Shown here in pieces: positions 33,376-43,222 of a stretch of 64,000 nt of DNA. The position numbers and the translations under genes were made by a program. The notes under the pieces are model-generated. The model did not search any database. It was not told where the DNA came from and saw nothing but the letters and a program-made list of their open reading frames with translations. Source of the DNA: Clostridia bacterium. Lineage in GTDB: Bacteria > Bacillota > Clostridia > Oscillospirales > Acutalibacteraceae. How positions within the stretch are numbered: the first letter of the stretch is position 1; the number at the start of each line of letters is the position of its first letter. The stretch is from contig JAFVTQ010000004.1 of the NCBI GenBank assembly GCA_017503135.1, positions 62,001 through 126,000 on the forward strand. The letters are read 5' to 3'.

Positions 33376-34639
33376 TGCTCCCAAAATTCGTTTTGATGGA
33401 TTTACACAAGATTGGAAGCAAAATGAGTTTAATTCGGCATTCACAACTCTTCAAAACAATACCCTTTCGAGAGCAGAACTTGTAGACGGCAGCGGAGCAG
33501 CCCTAAATGTACATTATGGTGATATTCTCGTAAAGTTTGGAGAAGTTTTGGATTTAAAAACCGAAACACTTCCTTACATTGAATCAGCTCAGATAGCAGA
33601 AAAATACAAATCCTCGTATCTGCATAACGGTGATGTGATTGTTGCTGATACCGCTGAAGACGAAGCAGCTGGGAAATGTACAGAGATGTTGGGTTTGGGA
33701 GATGTGCCTGCTATATCTGGACTCCATACAATACCATTAAGACCACAGTATGAGTTTGCTACAGGTTATCTTGGCTACTATCTGAATTCTGATGCTTATC
33801 ATGATACCTTGTTGCCTCTGTTGCAAGGCACCAAAGTTTTATCTATTTCAAAAACTGCTTTGCAAGGGACAAGCATTTGCTACCCCAACGATTACCAAGA
33901 GCAGGCGCAAATTGGTGACTGCTTTCGGAAACTTGACAAACTTATCATTCTTCAACAACGAAAGTACGAAAAACTGGTTGCTTTGAAAGCGGCCTGTTTG
34001 GATAAGATGTTTCCGAAGAATGGAAGCAAGGTGCCAGAAGTGCGTTTCGCTGGATTTGCAGGAGAATGGGAGCCACGTAAATTCTCTGATTTAGCAGAAA
34101 TAAGAAGAGGACTGACATACAGTCCGGCTAACATTCGAGAGAAAGGCATAAGGGTTTTGCGCTCCTCAAATATAGCAGAAGATCAATTTGTATATGGTGA
34201 CGAGGATGTATTTGTTGAAGCATCGGCAGTAAACATCCCTTGCGCCAACAAAGGTGACATATTGATAACATCGGCAAATGGGTCAACAAGACTTGTTGGA
34301 AAACACGCAATAATTAGGGAAATTCCAGACGAAACAGCTGTTCATGGTGGCTTTATGCTTTTGGCAACAGCGAAAAATCCTGAATTTTTGAATGCATTTA
34401 TGAGCGCTCCATGGTATGCGAAGTTTATAACTCTATTTGTTGCGGGAGGCAATGGTGCTATCGGTAATCTAAACAAAACTGATTTAGACGAGCAAGATGT
34501 TGTTGCTCCAACCGATACTGAGCAGGAACAAATAGGAGAACTTTTCAAGAATCTTGATAAACTTATCACCCTTCAACAACATAAGATAGAAAAGCTAAAG
34601 CAACTTAAGCAGTCAATGCTGCACAATATGTTTGTGTAA
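33368..34639 (+). CDS. hsdS: Type I specificity subunit HsdS
   Basis: 423 residues from the ATG at 33368, overlapping the end of hsdM by 8 bp, with GGAGGTGA upstream. Two target recognition domains, each introduced by a similar phrase (PKIRFDGFTQDW at residue 5 and PEVRFAGFAGEW near 220) and followed by a similar coiled coil (LDKLIILQQRKYEKLVALK and LDKLITLQQHKIEKLKQLK). The two halves read the two parts of a bipartite DNA site. Confidence 0.92.
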   Translation: MSNAPKIRFDGFTQDWKQNEFNSAFTTLQNNTLSRAELVDGSGAALNVHYGDILVKFGEVLDLKTETLPYIESAQIAEKYKSSYLHNGDVIVADTAEDEAAGKCTEMLGLGDVPAISGLHTIPLRPQYEFATGYLGYYLNSDAYHDTLLPLLQGTKVLSISKTALQGTSICYPNDYQEQAQIGDCFRKLDKLIILQQRKYEKLVALKAACLDKMFPKNGSKVPEVRFAGFAGEWEPRKFSDLAEIRRGLTYSPANIREKGIRVLRSSNIAEDQFVYGDEDVFVEASAVNIPCANKGDILITSANGSTRLVGKHAIIREIPDETAVHGGFMLLATAKNPEFLNAFMSAPWYAKFITLFVAGGNGAIGNLNKTDLDEQDVVAPTDTEQEQIGELFKNLDKLITLQQHKIEKLKQLKQSMLHNMFV

Positions 34640-34653
34640 AGGCGGTGACAGAT

Positions 34654-37600
34654 ATGTCATTTAGAAATGAAAAAGAATTTGAGGATGCTCTCGTTGCGAA
34701 ATTAACACAATTAAACAACCAGTGGTCTCGTGATATTTTGGAATACAAAACCGAGGAAGAATTGATTGATAACTGGGCAGCAATTATCTTTAGCAACAAC
34801 AACCAAACCGACAGACTGAACGGATGTCCTCTTACCAAAACGGAAATGGGTCAAATTATCACCCAGATCAACGGCGAAAGTCCCTTTGCGATCAACCGCC
34901 GCCTGAACGGAAAATATATATCTATCATCCGTGACAACCCCAAGGATGCACTGCATAACGGAAAACGAGTAGATTTGTTTTTGTTCGACAAGGACGAAAT
35001 TGCAGCCGGTAAAAGTATTTATCAGATTGCTCGTCAGCCAAAGCTTCCCGTTTCGTCAGAAATCTTTGGCGACCGCAGGGGCGATTTGATGTTGCTCATC
35101 AACGGTATGCCGCTGTTCCATATTGAATTGAAAAACACTCCCGTAAAAGTTGAGCAGGCATGCAATCAGATTAGCAAGTACATGAAGCACGGTGTGTTTA
35201 CCGGGTTCTTCTCCCTTGTTCAGGTTTTCGTTGCTATGACACCTGAGGAAACCTTGTATTTTGCAAACCCTGGACGTGATCGCGAATTCAATTCTGATTA
35301 CTATTTCCACTGGGGCGACTTTAACAATAAGCATATCAATGGTTGGGAAGAAATTGCAGAAAAGTTCCTTTCGATTCCTATGGCACACCGTTTGATTGGT
35401 TACGGTACCATTGCAGACGGCACAGATAATATTCTAAAAGTCATGCGCAGCTATCAGTACCACGCTGCATATAAAATTTACTCGCAAGTAGTAAAGCGCA
35501 GTGACTGGGACGACGGACAGCAAAAAGGTGGTTATGTGTATCACACCACAGGCAGTGGTAAAACCATGACCAGCTTTAAGTGCGCCCAGTTGATAAAATC
35601 TTCAGGTAAGGTCGAAAAAATTATTTTCCTGATGGACCGTAACGAGCTTTGGAAGCAGACCTACGATAACTATCGTAATTTTTCTGATTGCGATGATATC
35701 GAGGATACTGCAAACACCAACAGTCTGCTCGCAAAATTAGAAAGTGATACACCCAATTTGCTTATCGTTACATCTATTCAAAAGATGAGCAATCTGACTA
35801 CTGTTGAACCCACGCCCCATGCCGGACGCATTGCAAGGATTCGGGAGAAAAAGTTGGTGTTTATTATTGACGAAGCGCACCGTTCCACGTTTGGAACAAT
35901 GCTTCGTGATATCAAACTAACTTATCCGAAAGCTATGTTCTTCGGTTTTACCGGCACACCGATCATGGATGTGAATGCCATTGATGGGATTACCACCGAT
36001 GGTTTGTTTGGTGAGTGTTTACACAAGTATGCGATCACTGAAGGCATCCGTGATAAGAACGTATTGGGTTTCAAACCGTCGAAAGTAGTAACCTTTGACG
36101 AAGAAGATTTTAGAGAAAAGGTTGCTCTGATAAAGCTTGGCAAAGCGTGTGTTGAAGAACTTAACGACGAGGAATTTGCAAAATATCATACGTTGGTTTC
36201 TCGTGATATGGTTGAGGTGGAAGCGGATGTCGGTAACGGCCTTTATTCCGATGGTGATACAGGAAGAGCTCACCGTGAAAATGTTGTTCAGGATATTCTG
36301 AGCAAATGGGATCGCATTAGTTTCCGTGGAAAGTTCCATTATATTTTGGCAACCGCGTCCATTCGCGAAGCTATTGAATATTACCGTTTGTTAAAGGGTA
36401 ATGACAAGGGGTTGTTTGTTACTGCCGTTTTTGATCCGCATACCGATAATGAAAGCGATGATATTTTTAAGGACGAAGGCGTCGAAGAGATACTTGTGGA
36501 TTATAACAGCCAATTTGGTTTTCATTTTACAGTTGGCACGTATCGTCGATTTAAGGACGACGTTTGTTTGCGTCTAGCACACAAAGAGCCCTATAAAGAT
36601 ATTGATACAAGAAGAGAAGAAGCTGTTAATATTGTTATTGTTGTCAATCAGCTGCTTACAGGATTTGACTCCAAATGGATTAACACTCTTTATTTAGACA
36701 AAGTGATCGAATACGAGCAGTTTATTCAAGCAGCCTCGAGAACCAACCGTCTCCACGGATTTGAAAAGCAGTACGGTATAATCAAATATTGCAGAAAGCC
36801 GTATACAATGGAGAAAAATGCTGAAGCGGCTTTGAAATTGTATGCCGAAACAGGTTATACCGGTGTGTTTGTACCCTCTTTGGGACAGAACATTATCGCG
36901 ATGAACAACGATTATCAAAGCATCATTAAGTTGTTTGAAAAGTGTGGAATCGACAATTTTAGCACACTTCCTACCGATTCGAACGATATCAAGTTGTTCG
37001 CAGACCTGTTTAATAACATCAGTAATTACTATTATCGTTCTATACCACAGTTGTTCACATGGGCGCAGAAGAACTATATCACAGAGGACGCAGGCGAAGT
37101 TACTGTCCTCCTGGATGAGATGACATATGAAATCTTACACCAGAGATATAGCGAAATTCCCAGAAGCGGCACACCAGGTGGTGATATGATTTATGACATA
37201 AAGGCATTTTTAACCGAGATTTCGTCCAATGAAATTAATCGAGCTTTTATGGAATCTAAATTCTCCGAAGTGCTAAAAGACCTATCAAATGGCGCAAAAC
37301 CGGAAGACATCAAATCATTGCTTGATGAACTGAAATCTAACTTCACATTGCTGTCGGCAGAAGATCAAATTACCGCCGAAGCCATTTTGGAGGACATATA
37401 TTCTGGTGCGCTGAAAGATTTTGATGAAAATAAAACACTGGCAGAGTATATTGAAATTTATAACAGGAACACGTTGAAAGCGAACATCGAAAGATTTTCT
37501 GATGCGTTCGGTATCGATAGAGACAAGCTTTCCAGGATTATGGCTTGTCATCTCACAGAAGATACTTTGCTGCAAGGTGGATTGTTTGATCAGATAATTA

Positions 37601-37743
37601 GCACATTGGATCGTGCGCGTGCAAAAGAAACGTTGGAAGCAATTGAGGGTGTAGAGATCAAACAGTATCGTGTTACTCAGAAGGCAGAAGGATACTTGAA
37701 ACGATTCATCTTGTCTCGTGGCAATTTAAACTTGAAAATATAA
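34654..37743 (+). CDS. hsdR: Type I restriction endonuclease subunit HsdR
   Basis: About 1029 residues; the ATG at 34654 follows AAAGGCGGTG. N-terminal PD-(D/E)XK nuclease (GDRRGDLMLLING, HIELKNTP: Asp144, Glu158, Lys160), SF2 translocase with Walker A TGSGKT (299-304), DEAH (IIDEAHRS), FGFTGTP, and the late motif LLTGFDSKWINTLYLDK with QAASRTNR. The C-terminus is helical. Intact, so the restriction function looks active. Confidence 0.94.
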   Translation: MSFRNEKEFEDALVAKLTQLNNQWSRDILEYKTEEELIDNWAAIIFSNNNQTDRLNGCPLTKTEMGQIITQINGESPFAINRRLNGKYISIIRDNPKDALHNGKRVDLFLFDKDEIAAGKSIYQIARQPKLPVSSEIFGDRRGDLMLLINGMPLFHIELKNTPVKVEQACNQISKYMKHGVFTGFFSLVQVFVAMTPEETLYFANPGRDREFNSDYYFHWGDFNNKHINGWEEIAEKFLSIPMAHRLIGYGTIADGTDNILKVMRSYQYHAAYKIYSQVVKRSDWDDGQQKGGYVYHTTGSGKTMTSFKCAQLIKSSGKVEKIIFLMDRNELWKQTYDNYRNFSDCDDIEDTANTNSLLAKLESDTPNLLIVTSIQKMSNLTTVEPTPHAGRIARIREKKLVFIIDEAHRSTFGTMLRDIKLTYPKAMFFGFTGTPIMDVNAIDGITTDGLFGECLHKYAITEGIRDKNVLGFKPSKVVTFDEEDFREKVALIKLGKACVEELNDEEFAKYHTLVSRDMVEVEADVGNGLYSDGDTGRAHRENVVQDILSKWDRISFRGKFHYILATASIREAIEYYRLLKGNDKGLFVTAVFDPHTDNESDDIFKDEGVEEILVDYNSQFGFHFTVGTYRRFKDDVCLRLAHKEPYKDIDTRREEAVNIVIVVNQLLTGFDSKWINTLYLDKVIEYEQFIQAASRTNRLHGFEKQYGIIKYCRKPYTMEKNAEAALKLYAETGYTGVFVPSLGQNIIAMNNDYQSIIKLFEKCGIDNFSTLPTDSNDIKLFADLFNNISNYYYRSIPQLFTWAQKNYITEDAGEVTVLLDEMTYEILHQRYSEIPRSGTPGGDMIYDIKAFLTEISSNEINRAFMESKFSEVLKDLSNGAKPEDIKSLLDELKSNFTLLSAEDQITAEAILEDIYSGALKDFDENKTLAEYIEIYNRNTLKANIERFSDAFGIDRDKLSRIMACHLTEDTLLQGGLFDQIISTLDRARAKETLEAIEGVEIKQYRVTQKAEGYLKRFILSRGNLNLKI

Positions 37744-37783
37744 TCTAAAGTATTAAAAGTGATTTAGGAAACTAGTGATATTT

Positions 37784-38197
37784 ATGATTAAAGAAATTAT
37801 TCACGATCCGATTTTGTTGGCGATGAAATCGGAGAAGACTACAATTGAAGACTTGCAGGTGGCGGAGGATTTGTTGGACACACTTATTGCTAATGCTGAC
37901 GGTTGCGTTGGTATGGCTGCCAATATGATTGGTGTTCATAAGTGTATCATCTGTTTTGATGATAATGGTAAGTATACGACTATGTTCAACCCTGAAATCA
38001 TTAAAAAATCAGACCCTTACGAAACTGAAGAGGGATGCCTTTCATTGCTCGGTGGTCCTCGTAAGTGTAAGCGCTTCAAGAAAATAAAAGTGCAGTGGCA
38101 AACAGCTGAATTTCAAATCCGAATCAAAACCTTTACCGGTTGGACAGCACAAATAATTCAACACGAAATTGACCATTGTGATGGAGTGCTGATATAA
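37784..38197 (+). CDS. def: Peptide deformylase
   Basis: 137 residues. Metal motifs are present: EGCLS (Cys ligand) and QHEIDHCDG (HExxH). Motif I reads CVGMAANMIG instead of GxGLAAxQxG, so the usual Gln is Met; I recall this form from Firmicutes Def2-like proteins. The enzyme removes N-formyl from nascent proteins. It lies 41 bp after hsdR and 14 bp before the helicase, inside the defence operon, which is unusual for a housekeeping enzyme. Confidence 0.85.
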   Translation: MIKEIIHDPILLAMKSEKTTIEDLQVAEDLLDTLIANADGCVGMAANMIGVHKCIICFDDNGKYTTMFNPEIIKKSDPYETEEGCLSLLGGPRKCKRFKKIKVQWQTAEFQIRIKTFTGWTAQIIQHEIDHCDGVLI

Positions 38198-38210
38198 AGG
38201 AGGTCTATAG

Positions 38211-40925
38211 ATGGACATATTTGATAACAATATTTTAACTATAGATGAAAGCATTTGTAAAAATATAGATGCGCTCGGCGAGAATGATAGGGGACTCCTT
38301 TCTCAAAACATCTTAGATAAATTGCGAAATTTTGTTGAAGCGATTAACCTTAAAATATATAGTGTAAATCACACAGCTAAATTGAATAGTTACGATGATA
38401 TCGTAAAAGCTAATGAATATGTTTGTTCCAGAGGTGAGCTTTCTTTTCTTGCTAGGTTTCATGGTTGTTTAAAAATTTCTGTATCTCACTATACATTAGA
38501 TGATGATAGTTCTGTAAGATTAATGCTAAAGTATTACGAGTATCTTTTAAGAGTACGAGAATACTTACATGAAGAATTCGGTCTAAGTGTTTTAGACAAT
38601 CTTGAAAAATACCCGATTGATGATAAGTCAGAATTGTCTGAATATTATGAAAATATAGCAAAAAGAATTACTGGAACACCAAAAAAGAATTATACACCAC
38701 AGGGCCGATTCTATATTCAAAAAGAACGCCCGTTTTTCGTTGAAGGCAAAACATATTATGAATTGACTTTAATTCCTGCAGATAATTATTCTGGAAAATT
38801 TAATCGCTTTACTGTATTTTCGGATGTAGAAGTTTCGAGCTTTTATGCTATAAAAATATCCGTAATAGATACTGAAGTGACAGTGTTGGATAGAAAGATG
38901 CCAATAAAAATACTTGATTCGTATCGCGTTGCAATAAGACAATGCGAGTTGAATGCTTTGGCATATATTCTTGGATATAGTGATAAGATACATGTATTAG
39001 CAAATGAATACTTGTATTTGATGGATTATCTAACTAAGTCTGGAAAAAATTTAGTTGAGATAATTGATTTAAGCCAACCATATTATGAACAATTAAAAAA
39101 CTCTATATTGAGTGTTGTTAATACTAGACACATATTTAATCTGTTAGATATATGTAGAAATATATCGCAAAAAAGAATAACGGGAGTTAATCTAATTAGA
39201 TATCTGTTATATAGGCTTAGATTTTTGGAATTGAAGGATCAGCAAGATGGAAGAGCCAATAACCTATTATCTAACTTGTATTTAAGGAACGAGAGCATTC
39301 CTTTTGAAAGAATGCCTTTTGTTTCTTCATTGTATGGGCACAATACAAGATTATCAGATGTGTTTGCTTGTGTAAGTATAACAGACCGAGAGCATGAATT
39401 GCTAGCACGGATTATTAGAATAAATACCGAACAGGAATCTAAGCTTTATACTTCACGTAAAGAAATATATGGTTTCGAAAATATAGAAGAATTGGCAAGT
39501 AGATATAACAATGCTCTTTATGAAAAGCACAAGCCAAAAAGAAGCTTGGTTGTAGAAAAAAACAATATTTTTATAAATGGTTACGAAAGTGATACCGTAG
39601 AAATAATACGCAAACTGAAAACCTTCGCTGAATCAGGTTTAGTTGGCTACGAGAAAACAATTAACTCCTGGCTTTACGAAAATCCAAATGTTATAGATAG
39701 CCAAGAAAAACTTGATATAATAAAAAAACTCTTTACTGATTCAAATTTAGCTATCGTTTATGGTGCTGCAGGTACAGGAAAGACAACCTTATTAAAACAT
39801 ATAAGCAATGTATTTGCCGATGAACATAAATTATTCTTGGCAAATACCAATCCTGCTTTGGAAAATTTGCGTAGAAGAATCAAAGTTCAAAAATCTTCAT
39901 TCAATACGGTTGCTAAACAAAATTATTCGTATAGCAACACATATGATATAGTTTTTGTGGATGAATGTAGTACAATTAGTAATGGCGATATGTTAAAACT
40001 TCTTTCTAGAATACAATGTAAGCTTTTGGTACTTGTGGGTGATGTATATCAGATAGAAGCGGTTAAGTTCGGGAATTGGTTTAGTTTGGCTAAAAGTTTT
40101 ATTCCGCAAAAAGCTATTCATGAATTGAAAGTACCTAGAAGAACAGAGGATACCGATTTGTTAGAGCTGTGGTCAAAGGTGCGTTGTGTTGATCCTCATA
40201 TTTCAGAATTTATGGCGAAAAAAGGATACTCATCAGAGTTTAACGACAGCATCTTTGTTAGGGATGTCAAAGATCAAATTATCCTCTGCCTTAATTATGA
40301 CGGATTGTATGGAATAAACAACATAAATCGTTTTTTACAATATGATAATCCTAATCCAGCTGTTGAATGGGGTGTTTGGACATATAAGGTCGACGATCCA
40401 ATTATTTTTAATGAGTATAACAAATTTTATCCTACGCTATACAACAATTTGAAAGGTTGGATCAGACATATCAATAAAACAGATGCGTATATTGAGTTTG
40501 ATATCGAAATAGATATGGTTCTTAATGCGTTTGGTGCTGGAGCAGCAGGTATTGAACTCTTAGATTGCGAATCAGATGATCACTCTTTGATACGATTTAG
40601 GATTAATCATTACCAAGACAATGACGAAACAGAAAAAACTAAGGATGAAGTGGTTCCTTTCCAGGTTGCATATGCGGTATCCATACACAGGGCGCAGGGG
40701 CTAGAGTACCAGTCGGTCAAAGTGCTAGTTACCAATGAACTCGAAGAATTGATTACGCATAATGTATTTTATACTGCAATAACAAGAGCGTGTTCCGCTT
40801 TGAAGGTGTATTGGAAACCTGAGACAGGTGAACGAGTAATTAGGCAACTGGTACCTGTATCAAACAACAAGGATGCTAATATTATTGCGTCTAAATACAA
40901 AGATTTAGTTATTAATCAAAGCTAA
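38211..40925 (+). CDS. SF1 (UvrD/RecD-like) helicase of the RM operon
   Basis: 904 residues. The N-terminal half (1-480) has no recognised domain and is probably a DNA- or protein-interaction region. The C-terminal half is an SF1 helicase: Walker A GAAGTGKT (518-525), FVDECSTIS (DExx), GDVYQIEAV (motif III), and late SIHRAQGLEYQSVKVL and YTAITRA. AAGGAGG ribosome site. Helicases of this type sit beside type I systems in gut Firmicutes and may act with them. Confidence 0.82.
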   Translation: MDIFDNNILTIDESICKNIDALGENDRGLLSQNILDKLRNFVEAINLKIYSVNHTAKLNSYDDIVKANEYVCSRGELSFLARFHGCLKISVSHYTLDDDSSVRLMLKYYEYLLRVREYLHEEFGLSVLDNLEKYPIDDKSELSEYYENIAKRITGTPKKNYTPQGRFYIQKERPFFVEGKTYYELTLIPADNYSGKFNRFTVFSDVEVSSFYAIKISVIDTEVTVLDRKMPIKILDSYRVAIRQCELNALAYILGYSDKIHVLANEYLYLMDYLTKSGKNLVEIIDLSQPYYEQLKNSILSVVNTRHIFNLLDICRNISQKRITGVNLIRYLLYRLRFLELKDQQDGRANNLLSNLYLRNESIPFERMPFVSSLYGHNTRLSDVFACVSITDREHELLARIIRINTEQESKLYTSRKEIYGFENIEELASRYNNALYEKHKPKRSLVVEKNNIFINGYESDTVEIIRKLKTFAESGLVGYEKTINSWLYENPNVIDSQEKLDIIKKLFTDSNLAIVYGAAGTGKTTLLKHISNVFADEHKLFLANTNPALENLRRRIKVQKSSFNTVAKQNYSYSNTYDIVFVDECSTISNGDMLKLLSRIQCKLLVLVGDVYQIEAVKFGNWFSLAKSFIPQKAIHELKVPRRTEDTDLLELWSKVRCVDPHISEFMAKKGYSSEFNDSIFVRDVKDQIILCLNYDGLYGINNINRFLQYDNPNPAVEWGVWTYKVDDPIIFNEYNKFYPTLYNNLKGWIRHINKTDAYIEFDIEIDMVLNAFGAGAAGIELLDCESDDHSLIRFRINHYQDNDETEKTKDEVVPFQVAYAVSIHRAQGLEYQSVKVLVTNELEELITHNVFYTAITRACSALKVYWKPETGERVIRQLVPVSNNKDANIIASKYKDLVINQS

Positions 40926-41314
40926 AAAATTCTGGATTTTTGAAAACTTTTTAGGTACTGTTGTGTGCAAAAAAATAGAAGGTTTGGTGCGGCACAAAAA
41001 GTGAATATGATAAAAAGCGACTTTTCACATTGATTGGTGAGGAGTCGCTTTTGTCTTGTAGATGGTAGGAATTATATTTTCTAGATATTAATCTTTCAAA
41101 GTTGTCATAAAAAACTCCTTTCAGGGTGTCCTATATATCACTCTAAAAGGAAAAAAGTCAAGTGGTTTTTGCCTTATAGTAATGGAAATAATAATGAGAA
41201 TAATTAAGTGAAACGAAAGATAATGCGATTTTTTGTCACAAAAAGTAGATTTATAACGATATATAATATGTTGGATAATGAATTTCTAACTAAAGGGACA
41301 AAGGAGATTGTTAT
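40926..41314. other. Intergenic region before the NACHT gene
   Basis: A terminator hairpin, AAAAGCGACT / AGTCGCTTTT (41013-41052), ends the RM operon. The rest is A+T-rich leader; AAAGGAG precedes the NACHT start. No gene seen. Confidence 0.6.
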
Positions 41315-43141
41315 ATGAATGACTTGGATTATAATAAAATTACTGCTAATGTAATAAGTAATTTGGCTACAAACGTGGGGAAAACTGTTTTAGAAAAAAT
41401 CACAAAACGGTGTAAAGATACTTTGACTAAAGGTGAAATTGACTTTGGAATCGCTTTTGAAAGATATTTAACAGAATCTGAAAAAAGTATTAGTATGGCA
41501 AAGACGATTTTGTATGGTCAAACACCACACCATTTGTATTCTTTTTTCGAATGTGTCAAGATTAAAAATGGCAGAAAACGTATTGATACATCAAATGTGA
41601 ATAATGTATTATCACTTGGACATAAAATAATAATAACAGGCACTGGTGGTATAGGAAAAAGCATGTTAATGAAACACTGCTTTTTAAATGCAATTAGTAA
41701 TACGCAATTAATTCCAGTTTTAATAGAGTTAAGGGGATTAAATGAGATTCCAAAAGACAATATATCAATAGAAGATTATATTTATGACACATTGTGTATT
41801 TTTGGATTCAAATTAGAAAAAGAATACTTTAAGTACAGTCTTGAAACGGGGTGCTATCTAATTTTGTTTGATGGATATGATGAAGTAAAAAATTCATTGT
41901 CTTCAAAAGTAACAAAAGAAATAATTGATTTTAGCAATAGGTATCCTGAAAATTATGTTGTTGTATCGTCTCGACCACTAGAAGAATTTGTGGGGTGGTC
42001 TGATTTTACCGAATGTTCATCTTTGTCTTTAAATAAACAACAAGCGTTGTCTTTAATTTCCAAACTAGACTATGATGAAGAATTGAAACAAAAGTTTTAC
42101 AAACAATTAGAAGAAGAACTATATGATAAATATGAATCATTTGCATCAAATCCTTTATTATTAACAATTATGTTGATGACCTTTGAGGAAAGGATTTCCA
42201 TACCTGATAATAAAACAGATTTTTATGAACAGGCTTTTTCAACGCTTTTTCATAGGCACGATGCAACCAAAAAAGGAAAATATAAAAGAGAAATTACTTC
42301 GGGATTAGGATATGAAGATTTCAAGAAAGTCTTTTCTTATTTTTGTTTCAGGTCTTTTTTCAAAAATCAATATGAATTTAATGAAAAAACAGCTGTAGAA
42401 AATATTACTAGAGCTAAAGAAAAAACATATTTATACGATGATTTTAGTGAAATTAATTATCTAAATGATATGGTAAAAGCAGTATGTGTATTAGTGCATG
42501 AGGGGCTTAACTACCGGTTTTCACATCGTTCATTTCAAGAGTATTTTGCAGCGGTTTATACTACCCAATTGAGTGATGAAGAACAAAAACGTTTTGTTAC
42601 CTCATGGTTAAAATCAAGTGCTGGCAGACTAACAACTGATTATTTAGATATTTTATGTGAGTTACAGCCTGATAGATTTATGAAAAATATATTATATGAA
42701 CCAGTTTGCAATATTTGTAAAGAATATAATAAGAATCATCGGTCTAAAAGTTGGTTAGTTGAAAGACTATTTTCAGGGATTCGCATACGCTTGACTAATG
42801 AAGGCAAGACCAAGATAGCTCTTCGTATAGAAAACTCATATGAAAACACAATTTTGTCACATATGTCTGATTATTTACACTATTGTTATGAGAATGATGT
42901 ACTTTACACAGAACAAGATGAAGAGTATATTGAGGTTGCAAAAGAATTAAAAGCTAAATATGGAGAAAATAGTTTTGTATCGTTTGAAGAATTAAGAGAT
43001 GATGAAATGTATGATAAAGCGTTGAAATCCATTAAATGGTTCTTTAATAGAGCTGAGCATATTTTTAATTCGTTGGATGATATAGAGAAAAACACATTTG
43101 GCAGAAAGACAAAGTTTGAATCGATGTTAGATGAATTATAA
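41315..43141 (+). CDS. Bacterial NACHT NTPase (bNACHT-type defence protein)
   Basis: 608 residues. A STAND ATPase: Walker A GTGGIGKSML (109-118), Walker B LILFDGYDE (182-190) with the NACHT-typical acidic pair, a sensor-like SSRPLEEF, and a winged-helix FSHRSFQEYFAAVY. The short N-terminus (1-100) and short C-terminal alpha-helical region (about 470-608) resemble single-gene bNACHT anti-phage proteins. No effector nuclease or TIR domain is visible. AAGGAG ribosome site; own terminator. Confidence 0.82.
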   Translation: MNDLDYNKITANVISNLATNVGKTVLEKITKRCKDTLTKGEIDFGIAFERYLTESEKSISMAKTILYGQTPHHLYSFFECVKIKNGRKRIDTSNVNNVLSLGHKIIITGTGGIGKSMLMKHCFLNAISNTQLIPVLIELRGLNEIPKDNISIEDYIYDTLCIFGFKLEKEYFKYSLETGCYLILFDGYDEVKNSLSSKVTKEIIDFSNRYPENYVVVSSRPLEEFVGWSDFTECSSLSLNKQQALSLISKLDYDEELKQKFYKQLEEELYDKYESFASNPLLLTIMLMTFEERISIPDNKTDFYEQAFSTLFHRHDATKKGKYKREITSGLGYEDFKKVFSYFCFRSFFKNQYEFNEKTAVENITRAKEKTYLYDDFSEINYLNDMVKAVCVLVHEGLNYRFSHRSFQEYFAAVYTTQLSDEEQKRFVTSWLKSSAGRLTTDYLDILCELQPDRFMKNILYEPVCNICKEYNKNHRSKSWLVERLFSGIRIRLTNEGKTKIALRIENSYENTILSHMSDYLHYCYENDVLYTEQDEEYIEVAKELKAKYGENSFVSFEELRDDEMYDKALKSIKWFFNRAEHIFNSLDDIEKNTFGRKTKFESMLDEL

Positions 43142-43162
43142 TTTTCACGTTTAACAGACTAG

Positions 43163-43212
43163 AAAAAGCCTATGAGGTTAGATGAATTTTCTAACTTCAT
43201 AGGCATTTTTTG
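43163..43212. terminator. Bidirectional terminator between converging genes
   Basis: A 14-bp stem, GCCTATGAGGTTAG / CTAACTTCATAGGC, flanked by A/T runs. Confidence 0.8.
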
Positions 43213-43222
43213 TTTGTATGTT

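Noticed and set aside
33368..34639. Invertible or shuffling hsdS cassette
   Set aside because: The internal duplication is the normal two-domain HsdS layout; no second hsdS, inverted repeats or local recombinase is seen.
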